Origin: Ehretia macrophylla
Lineage: Eukaryota; Streptophyta; Magnoliopsida; Boraginales; Ehretiaceae
Assembly (NCBI GenBank): GCA_037974665.1
Contig: CM075775.1
Span: 32,493,732 to 32,557,731, forward strand
Direction: 5' to 3'
Length of the DNA stretch: 64,000 nucleotides
Both the position numbers and the translations under genes were made by a program. Every line of letters begins with the position of its first letter. Positions within the stretch are counted from its first letter, which is position 1. Under the pieces are notes generated by a model that saw only the letters and a list, made by a program, of their open reading frames with translations, was not told where the DNA came from and did not search any database. Shown here piece after piece: positions 13,447-25,668 of the stretch.

Positions 13447-14029
13447 TAAGGGCATCTTCAATGGAGTCTCTAAACAACAATAATTGCTATTTTAGAGACT
13501 CCATTGAGGAAAAATCAACACCAATGGGGGTCTCTAAAACACTATTTAACACTTTTTGGTAAAATAATGACATCACAACAACTTTTAGTCTCTAAAATAG
13601 CACCTAGTCTCCATTTTTTTCAACAAATTTGTTGAAGAAAATGGAGACTATACAAGAAGACAAAAATGAGTCTCTAAATTTGGCATATGACGATCTGACT
13701 TTCTGACTTTTGTCAGAACGTCATATCTGAAAAAAAAAAAAAAAAATTCCAATTTTTTTTTTTTTTTTTGATCAGACCAGAAAACAAAAAAAAAACAACT
13801 TCTGACAATGGAGTCGTTCCAACATCCTGCAAAGCTGCAAAAAAAAAAAAGAGCCGTTGCAAATTCAGCCTTTATATGCAACCAGATCTGAAAAAAAAAA
13901 CCAACAACAAATTCACAAAGCATCATCCACAAACAAATCTTTAAACAAATCACAAATTTGTTAAAAATTTGGAACCTGTTTTCCTCAACAAACAGAAAAA
14001 AGGAAAATAAACAGAGAAAAAAAAATAAG

Positions 14030-14480
14030 AGGGTGGGGGCGGGGAGGGTAGAGGCGGGGGTGGTGGGGGGCAGTGGGAGTGGGGCGCCATGGTGGGAGGG
14101 CAGTGGGAGTGGGGAGCGGTGGTGGGGTGGGGCGCGGTGGTAGGGGCAGTGGGAAAGGGAAATAGGAGGAGAGGGGACGGGACAGGGCCTCGTGGGGTAG
14201 GGTGGCGATGGTGGAGGGGCAGTGGGAGTGGGTAGCGGTGGTGGGGTGGGGCACGGTGGTAGGGGCAGTGGGAAAGGGAAAGGGGAGGAGAGGGGAGAGG
14301 ACGGGGCCGCGTGGAGTGGGGTGGCGTAGGGTGGGGAGGGGGGCAGTGGGAGTGGGGAGCGGTGGTGGGGTGGGTGTGGAGGCGGCGGTGCTGTACAAAA
14401 TAAAGGGAAAGGGAAACGAGAAAGAAAGGGAGGGAGAGGGAGAGGGAGAGGGAGAGGGAGAGGGGGGGGGGGGGGGGGGG
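14030..14480 (+). repeat. G-rich minisatellite inside the Harbinger element
   Basis: About three tandem copies of a unit of roughly 120 bp. The landmark ggcagtgggagtggg recurs near 14099, 14218 and 14342. A (GGGAGA)n run and a poly-G tract (about 14461-14481) follow. Dense GGG/GGGG runs make this strand a strong G-quadruplex candidate. The long ORFs on both strands here are low-complexity artefacts of the repeat. Confidence 0.85.
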
Positions 14481-14849
14481 GCTTTTAAGTTAATTTTTTT
14501 TTTAATTAAGTTTTTAAATATATTTGTTAATTAATGTTTTAATTTTACTTTTTTAGTTTAGTTTTTATGTTTGTATAATTTTTTTACTTTTTTTACTTTT
14601 TTTTATTTAATTTTTTTTTTTTTTTTTATTTTTCAATTGTTATTAAACTTTTTTTAATCTTTTATATTTTATTTTTTTTAATTTAAGTTTTATATTATTT
14701 GAATTGTAATTATATGATTTTTATAGTTGTAATTAGGGTTTTTAATTATATTTTTTTTTAAATTTAGCTTTATTTATTTAATTAGAATTAGTATATTTTT
14801 AAATAAATCAACCTAACTATCATTTTTTCCGCTTCATAGATTAGCAGAA

Positions 14850-15757
14850 ATGGAATGTACGGACGGACTTTCGAGGGGACGTAATTTCACGCATGAAGAT
14901 GATAAGGCTTTGTGCCGGGCCTATATTGCGATTAGCGAAGATCCTTTGATCGGGATAAACCAAACATCAGGAACAATGTGGAATCGAGTTCTACAAAAAT
15001 ATGAAGAGTTTCACCCTTCCAACAATCCAAGTGAAAAAAGAACAACAAAGAGCCTTAAATCCCGATGGACGCAAATAAATCAAAAATGCACAAAATTTGC
15101 GGAATGTCTTGCTCAAGTCAATATGAGACCAAGGAGCGGAGCAAATGTCATTGATAATGTGAGTTTTTAATACCATATATTGTACTTTTATAGAGTATAT
15201 TGTATTTAATACTTAATAATTTTGTAAATTAAACTTTGAAATTAATTGTTTTGTAGATGGATGACGCTAGACTCTTATACACAGCTATGGGTCATAATTT
15301 CAACTTGGAACACTGTTGGTCCATTTTACAACACGGAAAAAAATGGCGGTCAATAATCGATGTTACGAGTCCAATGATGAATATGAATCCACCCGAGACG
15401 GATTTTTCTGTTGACAATGACGATCCCATGGAGTCAGTGCCAGAAACCCCGAGATCGTCAAGGCCGATTGGAAACAAAAGGGCTAAAAAACAAGCAAAGG
15501 GTAAGGCCATTGGGGAAGATCTTAATAAACCAGCGAAAGACATAGCAAAAACAATTAAACACTACAAAGAGGAATTAGAAACTTCTAACGATTATAAGAT
15601 TATGACGACAAAGACTTCGGCAATCGAAACTCCGGCCAGAAGAGCATGGATGATTGAGGAACAAAATGCAATTATGACAAAAAGGGCATCCCGTTCGATT
15701 AACTTTGATAATGACGTATATCATCCTCATATGACTTCACTTGACGAAGAACAATAG
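14850..15757 (+). CDS. Transposon-borne Myb/SANT-like protein with NAM-associated C-terminus
   Basis: Two exons (14850-15158 and 15257-15757) flank a 98-nt GT-AG intron (gtgagt...tgtag) and encode 269 aa. Residues 11-85 form a trihelix/Myb-SANT-like domain: RNFTHEDDKAL, then GTMWNRVLQKYEEF at 41-54 and SLKSRWTQI at 68-76. Exon 2 starts MDDARLLYTAMG and carries HCWSILQHGKKWR, typical of plant proteins annotated as NAM-associated and often misnamed GST T3-like. Then come a lysine-rich stretch (about 175-190) and a charged C-terminus. In PIF/Harbinger elements such a protein partners the transposase in DNA binding. It lies inside the TIRs at 13450-16252, so it is a transposon gene, not a host regulator. 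The frame is intact, suggesting a fairly young element. Confidence 0.75.
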
Positions 15758-16255
15758 ATGTATTTTTATTATTTATTATAATTTGTGTTTGTAATTCATA
15801 TTTTAATTAGTTAAATATATGTTTTTATTGAATTAGTGTGTACTCGAGTTTTTTTTTTTGAACCTATATTATTGCTTGTTCAAAAAATAAAATTGTATAC
15901 TTTATTTTTAGTTTAGGTAATTTTATTAATTAATTGAATAGAATAAAGAAGAAAAAATAAATATAAACGTAACACACGATAAAAAATTAATTAATGGGTC
16001 AATTTAATTAAGATTTTTTTTACGTATATTTTTTTTTTAATGTTATCAAATTATTATATAAAATTAAAATTAATACGATATAGAGACTCAATTTTATAGA
16101 GACTGTCACTGAATATTATTTTTTATCTTGGTCTCTAAAATAGTTTTTTTGCCTTAATCTCTAAGTGGGTCTCTAAAATACTATTTAGTCTCTATATGGG
16201 TCTCTATAAATAATTTATAAAGACCCATATAGAGACTCCATTGAGAATAGCCTAA

Positions 16256-16569
16256 GAGGAAGAGGCCCACTTGAAAAAGCTCAATGGCCTTTGGAATGCA
16301 AGTTGGCCGAGTAGAGAGCAGTGCGCAAAGCCAATCGATCACCCCCCCTCCCTCTATCCATCCATCTAACAAGTGTTGAAACTTGCTTTGATAAGAGTTG
16401 CTGATTTAGTATCGTAATCACAAGCGTCTCAAGTTGAAAGAATGACAAGTCATTATCACATGAAAACTGGCGGCCAAAGAGACCCAACGCATGCCAAAGC
16501 AGAAAAGACAAGTGTTTAATGGTAGCGAATAAGCGACCACTCCTCAACGAGCCAACTGCATTGAATGCA
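16256..16569. other. Short spacer between Harbinger and hAT elements
   Basis: Less AT-rich than its surroundings. Overlapping - strand ORFs (about 16181-16589) look like chance: no motif was recognised, and they run across both transposon boundaries. Confidence 0.4.
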
Positions 16570-16577
16570 GGCCCCTC

Positions 16578-17413
16578 TAGGAATGACAACGGATTAGATA
16601 TCTGTCAAAATTTATAAAATTAAATTCAAATTCGTTTAAATTATATTTTATTAAATTCGTGATGGTAATCAGTCGGGTTTAGATTTTGTTTACTAAATCT
16701 GAACCAATTAAATATTTAAAAATCTGCTGGTACTCGACCCGACCCGTTAATGAATAAAAAAATATTTAAAAAAAAAAAACTTAAAAGGTTTTTAAAATAA
16801 ATGAAAAGAAGTCCTAAAATAATAACAAATCGCACTGGATTAAAAAAAAAAATTAAAATCCTTGTCTATAAACAAATTTAAACTTACTAGAAACATTCAA
16901 CAAAATCTTTATGCTGAGAAGTTATCATCCTTCCATAATAATACGAAATAACCTGAGGAAAAAAAAAACATAAAGTACTTGTCATAATTGTAAATTATCA
17001 TTCTCGTTTGAATTATTCAGCAATTGAGTGGTTGTGTTATTTGAATTAGATAAAAGAATATGTAAACCTAAACTATGAGGGTTAACAACTGATAATAAGA
17101 TTTGGACTATAGCCCACAACTATTATTCATAGACCAATATTAAAAAATTATTTTTTCTTAAATAATATATTATTTGTATATGTATGTAAATATATAAATA
17201 TTTTAATTAATTTATTTTTACTAAATTACTAATTGAGTTTTCGAGTTTCGGATTTTTTTAAATTACTATTATCAAACCCTATCGGACTATCCGTCGGTAA
17301 TCATTTGTAAAAACTAAACCCTAACGGATACTTCATCGATTTGATAAACGGGTTTATAATCGAGTCAGATACCCGTCGGAATCGGATTTAAACCCTACCC
17401 ATTACCATCCCTA
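16578..17413. mobile_element. Small non-autonomous hAT element
   Basis: The left end TAGGAATGACAACGG and the reverse complement of the right end TAGGGATGGTAATGG form hAT-style TIRs. Flanks are GGCCCCTC (16570-16577) and GCCCCCTC (17414-17421), an 8-bp duplication with one mismatch. The 836-bp interior is AT-rich with no ORF; CGACCCGACCCG-type sequence lies inside the left end. Confidence 0.72.
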
Positions 17414-17421
17414 GCCCCCTC

Positions 17422-19560
17422 CACCCACGAGTCTTAGTCAGTTTTTACAAATTCTCCTTCAAACAAGATTATGTGTTCCAACATTTAATATTTTCGAATT
17501 TTAATGTCAATCTAAAAACTTTCTAACGATTGTTGCCAATCATGTAGAGAAAAAAGAAAATAAAGTCTTGCAATCTATGCCTGATAAATGAAAGCGACAG
17601 TTCAGATATCCACATTTCTACACACCACAAACAATGATTCTGTAGTTCTGTACATGTAGATACTGGCTCAGTTCGTGGGAAGACATAATGCAGGCAGAAT
17701 TTTCCAAGACGTGAAAATGTTTTTAAGGTGTCCTCTGATCACTGACAGTTAAATGCCACTTCTTTACCAAGCAAGATACCATGTCCTGTACATATCTGCA
17801 AGCTGGTCTCACTTAGCACTATCAACACTTTAACCCGTCCCCCAACCACCCCCAAAAACTAAAAAGATGAGTGAAAGTAGGAGATTTAAAAAATTATTGT
17901 GTTCGGTTAACGGTTTATTTAGTCGTATTATAAAAGTAGGTCATTCAAATAGTGTATTAATGGGTCGGAAGGCTGTTGGTCGAATAATAGACTCTGAAAT
18001 AAGAAGAATGAATAAGATGAGCTTATAGAAGAAAATAACTGCGACTACGTCTAATAAGAAATTATTAGTCATTTGAGATGTATACCAACAAATATATTTG
18101 TGATTGTAAATTTTTTTAGGCTAGAGGTTATATTTTTCTGTATGATATCCGAGATGTTGGCACTTTCTGAGTAATTAACTAATTTGTTATCAATCAAATT
18201 TGTTTACTTACCAGAGACGTTATTAGAAATGATATTAGTTTTTTTCATATATTTTGGTTTTTTTGGGATTTCTTTTAAGAAAAAATATGTATATACTTGA
18301 GTGTTCTTTTCTTTTCTTCATTTTCCAATTATTATTCTGTCTAATATGCTGCTTGCCATGAATAGAAGGGGAAGAACGGGCACATGGTAGAAAGCCCAAG
18401 GACCTGTAAGGACCCAAATGAGATTAAGACACTGAAATTGCATAATTGATTTTGAGGTATCTAACGGGGCCAATTAGGCCCATTTTGAGTAAGTCACACA
18501 CAACAAGAAACAGTCATATGATCTATATGTTCCACCATCTTTGAAAATAATTCTTGAGTATTGAATAATCTGATTTTGTTTACACATTGATGAAACAGTG
18601 AACGTAAATTTTGATATGGTTAGTTAAAACAGTCTTTATCAAATAAATGTTTTTATATTTAGGTAATATCATAACCAGTCTCCGACTACAAAGTCATGAT
18701 AATATTAGTTAAGAGTTTGAGCACTGAGACTTCCATTATATATTGGACAAAAATGTTGCTTTCAATGCCCTTGAATGAGATTAGAGACTCGTCACGAACT
18801 CATAAAGAAGGCCATCAATCTCTCTTTACTAATATGGAAGTTTATGATTAACAATATTTTTTTGTATAAAAAAGCTCATAAATGAAGCTAATATCAAAAT
18901 CTTTAAAATACTTATACTTTGATCTCAAATTTGTCGATCTAATATTTTTAATCGATATTATTATTATTTTAATTCACAATATTTATTTTTAAATCCCTCT
19001 CACCGATAATGTGTTGTCTCATAGCTTGAAAAACTTGAAGTCGATAAACAATTGATGTTTGTAGGAGACATCAACAATGATTTTCAATACTTTTTGAGGA
19101 CCTTGAAAGACTTGCTTGCTTTGTATTATTTCAACACACAAGCCGACCGGGTCCCTATACATAAATTCTTATGTTCAATCATGATGATAAATTTAGATTT
19201 CAATGAAAAACATAGTTCGTGCAATTTTTGTTTTTCAACTAAATATTGTCAACTTTACCTCCAAAATTGGTTGTCCATTTCCCTCTTAGCTGAAAGATTC
19301 AACTGAATTGTCTCAATCTTGAGACTTTGTGTTAAAACTGTCTTTTAATCACATCAACTTTATTTTATTCGGTGAGAACTTGTCTTGGAGTACTGCAAAT
19401 TGCAATATAGTTGGAAACAAAGGATATTTTCTTAACCTAAAGGAGATAGTCTATTGATAGATCGCTTGAGGCGTTGGTGAAAAACTTGTTTAAGTCTCAA
19501 ATTCAAATTAATTGGGAAGTTCATTTCATTTGAGTTAGTATACTAGTAGATTAATTAATT
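17422..19560. other. Intergenic spacer, nothing recognised
   Basis: No protein motif, RNA gene or transposon terminus was supported. Only short ORFs are present. Confidence 0.5.
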
Positions 19561-19574
19561 TCATTTGGGTTAAT

Positions 19575-19875
19575 ACTAGTAGACCTTATATCTAGCTAAC
19601 ATCTTAGGGTTTAGCACTCCCATTGTGAGCTCAAAGAGGTTTCTAGGAAAGCCAATTTCTTTAGGATTAGTCGTGGTTGGCCTTATGCCAGACTAATGTT
19701 ACGGGGTTTAACAAATCTGTCTGTCCTAATAGATTTTGTATCTGACTAATGTCATGAAATTTAACACCCCGGTGAGAGTTCAAAGAGTTAGGGTCAGTCC
19801 TAAAACGTCTTGTGTCTAACTGATGTCACCTAATTTAACACTTCTATGTAAACTCAAAGAATTTCTCTTGGAGAA
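19575..19875 (+). repeat. Degenerate tandem repeat, about four units
   Basis: Four diverged units of roughly 60-110 bp share the order: t(a/g)t(c/g)t(a/g)(a/g)ctaa(c/t)(a/g)tc, then a-tttaaca or ggtttagca, then a 'gtgagctcaaag'-like piece. They occur near 19590, 19680, 19738 and 19810. A related single piece ('caacactccggtgagatttg') lies at about 46320. The origin is unknown; it could be a decayed LTR or satellite. Confidence 0.45.
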
Positions 19876-21300
19876 TTCCCTATCATCGAAAAAGAATGGA
19901 ATTTTCTTTCACTAATTTCATGAAGTTTCTGATGTCAATTATCAGCAGTACACTGGCGGTCCATTTCTACAATCACATGTGATCCCAAAGGCATCACCAG
20001 TGTCCAGTTGGCTTTCGTCGTATCAGAAGAAAGAAAAAAAACAAAAAAAAAAAAAAAAAAAACTCTACTTTTAGTTGTTATCAAGTCCATCGTTTTCATT
20101 GACAAAAAATTTCTTCAAGGTGATCAAACTTCTTTTCCTTGTGTATTTTTTTTTTTTTTTTTTGGTCAATTTTCCTTGTGTATGATGCGTGGTACTTTTC
20201 ACCCAATTTGGTTGGTAATAAGTCCTTTGCAACATGTTAATTGCACATGGAGAGGGCCACAGCTTGTTCGTGATCCAAAAGCTAGTTTGATTTTACTCCT
20301 TACAGAGATGAGATGTTAACATATGCCGAAACTTAAACTTCCATAGCTTTTGCAATTTAACATGTGAGCAAAAGCACATACACTCACTTCTAACGTTATA
20401 ACGTCATACGGAAAATTTAATGGTAGTAAAACGTGTAAAATGTTTCATCCTAATTATTGGACATTAGTCTTGCAGGTTTGGGTGATAAGGGTTGGGTAAG
20501 CTCGGGTTAGCCTGTTATGGTGAATGCAAATAGTGGATGTAACTTCTCTTATGAAGTGTTTTAGTTCGGGAGTAACACATATCTTGTGTCAATTTATTAT
20601 TATTGAATTCAGGCGCGGATCCAAGTTCCTTTTAGATGCCATTTTTATCTTGTTAGTTTGGCATATAAATGGGCCATTCAGATATAAAGTCAGAAAACAT
20701 GCATAGTCCACCAAAAATAATTGAGCACCTAAAATTCTTAGAAAGGTATACTTACAGGATTGTGTGCCACTACAATATCTGATTCTTGTGTTAAATTTAT
20801 AGACATAGCATAACAAAATAATTGGAGCGCATACGACTGCTGTGAGATATATTTCCATATTTTACAAGATATAAAACGATAGTGGTTTATTATAAGTTAG
20901 TCATATTGTAAGTTTAAGTAATTTTTTCGAATTAACTATTTTGAATTTTCTAAAAAAAGCTTGAATGGCATATCACGTGATTGCCTTATCATCTCTGTCA
21001 GTAATAGTGTATGTAACGGATGTTTAACTCAAAATAATTATTTTTAAATTTACAACACGGGTCTGTAATATAAGACCTATACTAGATTTGTAATAGCAAT
21101 GAGGGGCTATCCATGTCTATAAACACTGAGCTTGGGATAATGAACATTCAAGCATGTTGTTGCTTGAGTACTAGTACAACTATGGTCTCCAGACAGGACA
21201 AGAAATTGTCAGATGGTTTGGTCGCCGCGGCTTAGTTGTTCAACTTCCACTACGACCTTTGAAATTGATTGATCATAAAGTAGTGTTAGGAAACAACCTC
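19876..21300. other. Intergenic spacer, nothing recognised
   Basis: Two long A/T homopolymers (about 20035-20060 and 20146-20163) and short ORFs only. A piece of the GGCGGATC-type dispersed repeat may lie near 20610. Confidence 0.4.
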
Positions 21301-21304
21301 ACAA

Positions 21305-21410
21305 ATACTCGACTGTTGATTGTAATAGTTAAGTAGTGACCTATTATAATTAGAAATAATTTTAAATTTAAATTACAATTCTAATTTACATTATAAAAAA
21401 AAAAGCGTCA
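21305..21410 (+). repeat. Possible SINE head fragment
   Basis: The stretch 'gttaagtagtgacctattata...' resembles the 5' tRNA-like part shared by the SINEs at 28252-28462 and 32341-32530, read in the opposite orientation. No target duplication was found. Confidence 0.35.
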
Positions 21411-21550
21411 TAAATACTTGATTAAGAATTCAATTTACTAAGGTTTTTTTTTTTTTAATCCCTTACCTCTACCTACCCCGATTCTTATGAGATTCGAACT
21501 CTAATTTTTCAACTACCAATTTTCTCTTTTATTTTAGCAGGAAATGTTTA

Positions 21551-21863
21551 TACTTCAATGCTTAAATTCAATGTCAAAAACTTACTATTTTTAGTAATTT
21601 TTAGAGATTGAGTCTCTAAATTTAGAGCTAAAATGCATGAGGCCCACACAATTTTAGATATTTTAGCCAAAATAGAGATCTAATTTATTTTTTTTTTACT
21701 CTAAATTTAGAGACTCAAAAAGTGATTGGGTCTCTATTTTAGCCAAAAAGTTGATAAAATTGGTGGGTCCCATCTATTTTGACTTTAAATTTAGAGACCC
21801 GAGTCTCTAAAATAGCCAAAAATAATAAATTTTTGTAAATAATTCCCACAATTGAAGATACTC
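21551..21863. mobile_element. Tourist-like MITE (foldback, Harbinger-related)
   Basis: Internal inverted repeats of gagtctctaaatttagag and ctaaatttagagactc fold the whole unit. The right end, read on the - strand, is GAGTATCTTCAATTG; the left end is TACTTCAATG. Both resemble the Harbinger terminus GGCATCTTCAATGG at 13450. Flanks are TTA (21548-21550) and TAA (21864-21866), fitting TWA targets. The internal 'gtctctaaaatagcc' is also shared with the 13450 element, so that family could mobilise it. No ORF. Confidence 0.6.
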
Positions 21864-22726
21864 TAAGGTGACAATAGTTAAATTAATTTTTGACGTATAC
21901 TTTTGCATTTGATGTTACTTCTTGACCTTACAATAAAGCAAAATCAACCAAGAAGTTATTAGTCCAGCATATATTGTTTATTCTGATAAAAATAACTGGA
22001 AATCCAATATCATTATATTAAATTTGACTAAGAGCAACTGAAGTATTAGTCGTCCTAGTAAATAGGAAAGAAAATTGAATTTACTCCGTGCAAAAACATT
22101 TCGCAAACCGAAAGGTTGATTTTGTAACTCAGCAAATTATCTCATATTCCAATCTCCATTCTCACATTTGACCTTTCTGATTTACTAAATTTATGAAAAA
22201 CTCTTCTTGGAGAATCATTCAAGTTCACATCAAAAATATCAAACTTCAAAATATATGACTTTTCTCGAGGTAAATATGATCCAAATTAATCAGATGCAAA
22301 ATCTACCAGCACTTGCCTTAAAAAAAATTACTTTTCGATTGATTCGAATCAAGATGTGACCACATCTTCTATTATGTCCTAAATGCTCCCTCCTTATCTC
22401 TATTTTCCATGTAAAGTACAACATCTTGATTAGGTCCATTTGCACGGACTCTTAACAAACTTAGAAAACTAAGATAATGGTCACTACATACTGAAGGAAC
22501 TAACCAACAAAGAATGGAGGGTTCGTGCATGTTAGAGAATCCAAGACTATTGTCTTTTGAGTTGTAAGAGAGCCTGGCCCAGGTTAGAAAAAAAGCTAGG
22601 ACCACCTCCTCCGTACAATCCAAATTGCTTTGGGTGTGATCGATGCTTTGACAAAAAGCAAAAAAAAAAAAAAAAAAAAAAAGCACAAATTTTGAAAATA
22701 TAAAAGGATGTGGATTACACAAAGAG

Positions 22727-22800
22727 TTGAATGAAATAATTAAGTAACGACCTATTGCGATTCAAAATTTTAAGTTCGATATTAATATGGAAATAAGGTT
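22727..22800 (+). repeat. SINE head fragment
   Basis: 'aagtaacgacctattgcgattc' with the box B-like 'gttcgatat' matches the tRNA-like head of the SINE family seen elsewhere in the window. The tail is not identifiable. Confidence 0.4.
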
Positions 22801-22859
22801 TCTCGACCCGATATTACTAATCCTCGATCACTAAGTCATGGACTCACCAAAATAAACAT

Positions 22860-23285
22860 CTGAGCAACATGTCAAGGGTGGACATTGCCTAATATATCCG
22901 ACATCCGAGCATTAAAGGGACTTGAGGAATATTCAATGTGTTTTCCGCGATTGACGGCGGTGTTCCTATGAGAAAACTTCTGTATCTGAGAGGTTTTTAA
23001 GAGATATTTCCCTTGAAGTATACGGTAAAAGTCTTTGAGAAAGGGCTCGACTATCTCTAAAACCTAGAGATCCCTTTCCAAATACAATATACCCTATTTC
23101 ATTGTTCACAAGGTAACTCATTCTAAAATACTTTCTCATTTTTAGATTTCATTTTATCTTGGGTAATAATTTACTAACTTGAACGTCAGAAGTATCGCTC
23201 AGAAATCACTCCGAGATTTCCATTTGTGTAGATTTGTATATTAGGAGTTGTCCAAGGATTTAATACCAAGTTTTACCTTAACAAA
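22860..23285 (+). repeat. Probable Ty3-gypsy LTR fragment
   Basis: The sequence has the layout of a plant gypsy LTR: 'ctctaaaacctagagatccc', then 'ttattttattgttcac'-like sequence, then 'ttactaacttgaacgtcag', the phrase often found near the LTR 3' end. The second LTR, PBS and pol were not found, so this is a solo or truncated LTR. Boundaries are approximate. Confidence 0.45.
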
Positions 23286-24845
23286 TACAATTTCGATCTT
23301 TATTATATGTATAAGAAAAAAAGCATGCGGATTAAAGGAGAAAAAATATATAAATGTTTTCAAAATTATTGAAGTCTTAAAAAATTAAAAGGATAATGAA
23401 ATGGACAAAAAGGGCATGGGACCAAAGCAACCTCATGGAAGATGCAGAAGTGGTGACCAGAGAGGTATGTGAAGACGTGCATATGATCGATCACTAAAGA
23501 AGGCACACACATGGAAAACCAAATCCTCCACTATGGAATGCAAAATAATCATTCATCATTGAACTCAATTACACATGGCATACTATTTTTGTCATTTGCA
23601 TCATAAAGGTCAACTATCATTAAAAATACCCTATGATCAATTCACATCCTCCACTACCCCACCCAAGACTAAGATACATAATACATCCTAACCCTAATCT
23701 TGTTGTACATTGCTTTGCCCATTGCATTCTTTTTTTCTTTTTTATATGAGAAACTTTTTTTTTTGCGGCCTCCACTTGAACCAAAAAAAAATGAAGAAAA
23801 CAAAACTTTTTTTTGGGAAATGTTTTAGGCTTAAACAAAGAATATTATATTGCAAAACACATGATTCCACTCGAAATATATATGGTTTAAATTAATTAAG
23901 TATATATAACACTTATTGAAATTGACTCTCAAACAATTAACTTTCTGATTAGTTCGAATATGAGACGTGAATAAATCTTCCATCCACGTTGGCCTCAAGT
24001 GTTTTAACTCGCGCTAAGTCTTGGGGTTATATATGTTAAGGACCAAATATTCCAAAAAAAAAAAAAGAAGAAGAAGAAGAAGAAGTGCAATTTCAATACT
24101 TAATAATTTTCAAATGATCACTATTTCTAACCTTGAAGTCCATCTCCAAGTAATTTTATTTTTCTCACCTTTCTTATTTTAAAAGTTTCTGACTATTCTT
24201 TCAAAGTCCATGCCATGCGGTATGTTTCAGATGTGTTCTAATATTCATTAATGATAAATCGAGAAGTCAAACTCTTAACATGTTTTGTAGCTTCAGAAAG
24301 ACGATAATTTATACCATTTTTTAAAATCAAAATCCAACTTAATCAATCGAATCTATAATAGGTTGACCAATAATTAAGTACATAAATATATAATTACTAT
24401 GTTGATCCATTTAGACATTGTATTATCTGTTAAATCTTAAACTATTACTTTGACTAAACTATATTAAGTAATTAAAAACCTTTAAAATTTATTTGTATAA
24501 CCAAAGAAAGGTTGTCAAACGAACCGCTAATTTCAATGGTTCAATTATTATTGATTTTGCCAAATTATTTAAAACAATTACGCAAGTTTACCTAGTGTTT
24601 CCATCTATTTTATATACTATCTATTTATAATATGCAATTTTGAAAAGTTATAGCCAACTAAAATTAATTGTCAATTCCTTGTGCAAATTTATTGATCTTG
24701 TGTGAAGTAAAATTGGTTATGCATTTAAATTAAGTAGTTAATTAAGTCAGTTAAATTGGAAGAAAGTCTCTGAAGCTTTTGTTAAATTCAATGGCTTTAG
24801 AAATATTTAGACTCATTATTCTTACATATTATAATTAGATTCTCA
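23286..24845. other. Intergenic spacer
   Basis: AT-rich with a (GAA)n tract at about 24066-24086. No gene seen. Confidence 0.5.
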
Positions 24846-24854
24846 AAAAATTAA

Positions 24855-25350
24855 GGGTGAAGTGCACTAGACCCCCCTGTATTTTAGTGAAAGTGCACAA
24901 CACCCCCTTATAGTTCAAAAACCTCCTGAACTAGTCCTTATAGTTTTTCAAAAGTGCACAACACCCCCTTACCGTTAAAAAATCCGTTAAATTTAACGGA
25001 GAGTGTACTTCACACAAGTTAAGTGAATTTTTTTTTTTATTTTTAACGAATTTATTCATTAAATAATTTGTGAATTGACCAAATTACTCTTTTTTTATAA
25101 AAATAATAATAAAAAAAAAGTAATCTTCCCCCCCACTCCACCCCACCCCGCCCCACCCCCACCCCCACCCCCACCCATCCTGTCAGCCACACCACCCCTC
25201 CCCCCCTCCCCCCCCCAAACACCCCCAACCCCAACCCCCACGCCCACCCCCACTCCCACTGCCACTGCCACTGTGTGTTGTGTGTGTGTGTGTGTGTATT
25301 TTTTTTTTTTTAAGTGTGTGTATATATATATATGTATATATGTATGTGTG

Positions 25351-25383
<33 letters not shown>

Positions 25384-25635
25384 TTCATTGTTGACTAAAA
25401 TTAATTTTCTTTCGTAGGCAGTCCTTATCACATCTACACAAGCTTTGACGCTCTGCTAATATATCGCCAATGAAGCATGGTAGTCATGCAGTGGAACGTC
25501 ATTGATAAGACCAAAAACAAGAATGTTGAAGAAAGGAACAATGCATCTTTTTTCTTTGGACGATGATGTTGACCTGGTCTTACCAGATAATTGACACAAA
25601 TAATTTTTTTTTATTCCCCATTACCAATTTTAGGC

Positions 25636-25668
<33 letters not shown>

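Larger units (their letters stand above)
13450..16252 (+). mobile_element. Non-autonomous PIF/Harbinger DNA transposon (2.8 kb)
   Basis: The left end (GGGCATCTTCAATGGAGTC, 13450 on) and the reverse complement of the right end (GGCTATTCTCAATGGAGTC) are imperfect terminal inverted repeats. Both flanks carry TAA (13447-13449 and 16253-16255), the 3-bp TWA target typical of PIF/Harbinger. Inside are a G-rich minisatellite (about 14030-14480), an AT-rich tract and an intact Myb/SANT-like ORF (14850-15757), the accessory protein of this superfamily. No DDE transposase was found, so mobility would depend on another copy. Subterminal copies of 'tctctaaaatag' recur near both ends. Confidence 0.85.

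Noticed and set aside
13985-14398. Proline-rich 137-aa ORF (- strand) and glycine-rich 110-aa ORF (+ strand, 14202-14534)
   Set aside because: Both are translations of the G-rich minisatellite; composition follows the repeat and there is no domain.
14850-15757. Annotating the Myb/SANT ORF as a host transcription factor or glutathione S-transferase
   Set aside because: It sits inside Harbinger TIRs with TAA duplications, and the GST name for such proteins is a known annotation artefact.
16181-16589. Overlapping - strand ORFs of 63 and 102 aa
   Set aside because: They span the Harbinger right end and the hAT left end and show no family feature.
25052-25431. Overlapping P-, G-, Y/I-rich ORFs on both strands
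   Set aside because: They are products of C-rich and TA/TG microsatellites inside a MULE.
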